Below are positions 44,879 to 46,300 of a DNA stretch of 46,300 bases, one piece after another. Under the pieces are notes generated by a model. That model had not been told where the DNA came from. It searched no databases and was given only the letters and a program-made list of their open reading frames with translations. Source of the stretch: Gemmatimonadetes bacterium 13_1_40CM_69_22 (lineage in GTDB: Bacteria > Gemmatimonadota > Gemmatimonadetes > Gemmatimonadales > GWC2-71-9); contig MNEL01000007.1 in NCBI GenBank assembly GCA_001917665.1, forward strand, positions 1 to 46,300. Reading direction: 5' to 3'. Each line of letters starts with the position of its first letter. Position 1 is the stretch's first letter. The position numbers and the translations under genes are program-made.

Positions 44879-46300
44879 TGCTCCGGGGCTTTCTGTGGGC
44901 GCTCGCGGCCAGCGTCGCCTGCGCTCCCAACGGGCGAGCGCCCGGCGAGGTCGGTCCGGAGCCGCCCGGACAACCGAGCGGGCCCGCCGTCGAGGTGTGG
45001 CTGACGACGGCCGACGGATCCAAGCTGCTGTCCCGCGAGTCCGACGCCCATTTCGATTCCGGCCCAGCACCCTCCATCACGACGATCGCCGTCGACGAGG
45101 GGGCGACCTATCAAGCCATCGTCGGCTTCGGGGCGGCGATCACCGACGCGGCGGCGTGGCTGCTCCAGAACCGGATGACGCCGGCCCAGCGCGAGGCGCT
45201 GCTGCAAGAGCTGTTCGGCCGCAACCCCGGCATCGGGCTGAGTTTCACACGGCTCACCATGGGCGCGTCCGATTTCTCGCTCCGGCAGTACAGCTACGAC
45301 GACCTGCCGGCCGGCCAGACCGACCCGACGCTCGCGCACTTCTCGATCGACCCCAATCGCGCCGACGTGCTGCCGGTGGTGCGGCGCGCCCTGGCGATCA
45401 ACCCGCAGCTCAAGATCATGGCGTCGCCCTGGAGCCCGCCGGGGTGGATGAAGACCAGCGGCAGTCTGATCCAGGGGACGCTGCTCCCAGAGGCCTACGG
45501 GCCGCTCGCCGAGTACTTCGGGCGCTACATCGAAGCGTACGGCGGGGAAGGGGTGCCGATCTACGCGATCACGGTGCAGAACGAGCCGCACTACGAGCCG
45601 TCCGACTACCCCGGCATGCGGCTCGCGCCGCCGGCCCGCGCCCGCTTCGTCGGCGGATACCTCGGTCCGCTGTTGGCCAGTAGGGGGATCCGGACGTTGA
45701 TCCTGGACTGGGACCACAACTGGGACGAATACACGTCACCGCTGCAAGTGCTCGCCGACAGCGTGGCGCCCCGCTACATCGCCGGGATCGCATGGCACTG
45801 CTACGGCGGCGACGTGTCGGCGCAGACGCTGGTGCACGACGCCCACCCGGAGAAAGACGCCTACTTCACCGAGTGCTCAGGCGGTGAGTGGGCCGCCAAC
45901 TTCGCGGACAATCTGAAGTGGTTCGTGCGCACGCTGGTCATCGGCAGCACGCGCGGCTGGGCGAAGGGTGTGCTGCTGTGGAACCTCGCGCTCGACGAGC
46001 AGCACGGGCCCCACACCGGCGGCTGCGGGAATTGCCGGGGCGTGGTCACGATCAACTCGGCATCCGGCGCCGTGAGCCGGAACGTCGAGTATTACGCGCT
46101 GGCGCACGCCAGCCGCTTCGCACGCCCGGGGGCGCACCGCATCGCGTCGACCTCCGGCATCGAGGGACTGGAGAGCGTTGCGTTCCGCAACGCGGACGAC
46201 GGCTCCAAAGCCCTCATCGTGGTGAACACCGCGGCCCAGCCGCGCAGCTTTGCCGTGCGCTGGGCGGGGCAGGCGTTCGTTTACACCGTCCCGGCAGGAG
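44878..46300 (+). CDS. GH30 family beta-glycosidase lipoprotein (3' end beyond window)
   Basis: Reading from ATG 44878 there is an open frame to the window edge (at least 474 residues). The N-terminus has LAASVAC, a lipobox with Cys at residue 15. GH30 landmarks are YQAIVGFGAAITDAAAWLL, LTMGASDFSL, IMASPWSPPGWMKT, the acid/base Glu in TVQNEPHYEPS, the nucleophile Glu in YFTECSGGEW, and GCGNCRGVVTIN. The GGCxxCRGVV loop resembles GH30 subfamilies 1 and 3, which include glucosylceramidases and endo-beta-1,6-glucanases. Coupled to susD, it probably acts at the cell surface on a beta-glucan. Only the C-terminal beta domain is incomplete. Confidence 0.93.
   Translation, partial: MLRGFLWALAASVACAPNGRAPGEVGPEPPGQPSGPAVEVWLTTADGSKLLSRESDAHFDSGPAPSITTIAVDEGATYQAIVGFGAAITDAAAWLLQNRMTPAQREALLQELFGRNPGIGLSFTRLTMGASDFSLRQYSYDDLPAGQTDPTLAHFSIDPNRADVLPVVRRALAINPQLKIMASPWSPPGWMKTSGSLIQGTLLPEAYGPLAEYFGRYIEAYGGEGVPIYAITVQNEPHYEPSDYPGMRLAPPARARFVGGYLGPLLASRGIRTLILDWDHNWDEYTSPLQVLADSVAPRYIAGIAWHCYGGDVSAQTLVHDAHPEKDAYFTECSGGEWAANFADNLKWFVRTLVIGSTRGWAKGVLLWNLALDEQHGPHTGGCGNCRGVVTINSASGAVSRNVEYYALAHASRFARPGAHRIASTSGIEGLESVAFRNADDGSKALIVVNTAAQPRSFAVRWAGQAFVYTVPAG

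Noticed and set aside
39809-45070. Very long open frames on the minus strand (for example 42059-45070 and 39809-42058)
   Set aside because: They lie antisense to susC, susD and the GH30 gene, are rich in Arg, His, Gly and Ala, and show no domain. They are shadows expected opposite GC-rich coding sequence.

Overview
The window is 46.3 kb of GC-rich DNA in which every supported gene lies on the + strand. Gaps between genes never exceed about 70 bp, and most junctions are ATGA, GTGA or TGATG stop/start overlaps. I see no tRNA, rRNA, CRISPR array, insertion sequence or rho-independent terminator. The gene content indicates a diderm, lipid A-making bacterium that also has a SusC/SusD glycan system, a FecI/FecR-type sigma/anti-sigma pair, an LpxC-FabZ fusion, McsA-McsB-ClpC and bacillithiol synthesis (BshC). 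That mix fits Gemmatimonadota best. This assignment is an inference from gene content, not from a marker-gene search.

Region 1 (1-3967): Era GTPase, a Trm112-like protein, a PorV-like outer-membrane protein whose 5' end runs through two octanucleotide repeat arrays, a DUF5683-like membrane protein and a CAX cation/proton antiporter. Region 2 (about 3964-8410): a good promoter candidate (TTGACA-17-TAAGTT, -10 inside a palindrome), then a degenerate receiver-GGDEF protein, an MJ0042 zinc-finger protein, prfB with its programmed +1 frameshift, and lysS. Region 3 (8407-24368) is an envelope block: lolC/E-lolD, mcsA-mcsB-clpC, bamA-skp, then lpxD, lpxC-fabZ, lpxA, a GnnA-like oxidoreductase, lpxB, a DUF374 (LpxJ-like) acyltransferase and lpxK. 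It carries lipoprotein release, protein quality control, outer-membrane protein assembly and most of lipid A synthesis in one run of tightly packed genes. The start of lpxC appears to be an ATC codon behind a perfect Shine-Dalgarno sequence.

Region 4 (24379-35735) is mostly housekeeping: glutamate dehydrogenase, rlmH, an AMMECR1 protein, a 29-codon remnant that looks like the start of a methyltransferase, bshC, a small membrane/coiled-coil protein, murJ, uvrC, threonine synthase, larC and a TPR protein. Region 5 (35738-46300) is a polysaccharide utilisation locus: GH16, a DUF4091 protein, ECF sigma factor, FecR, a SusC receptor with an STN signalling domain, SusD, and a GH30 glycosidase lipoprotein cut by the window edge. 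GH16 plus GH30 suggests a beta-glucan such as beta-1,3/1,6-glucan, but the substrate is inferred.

Many genes start with GTG or TTG because their start overlaps the preceding stop, so several starts given here rest on junction geometry and family N-termini rather than on the longest open frame.
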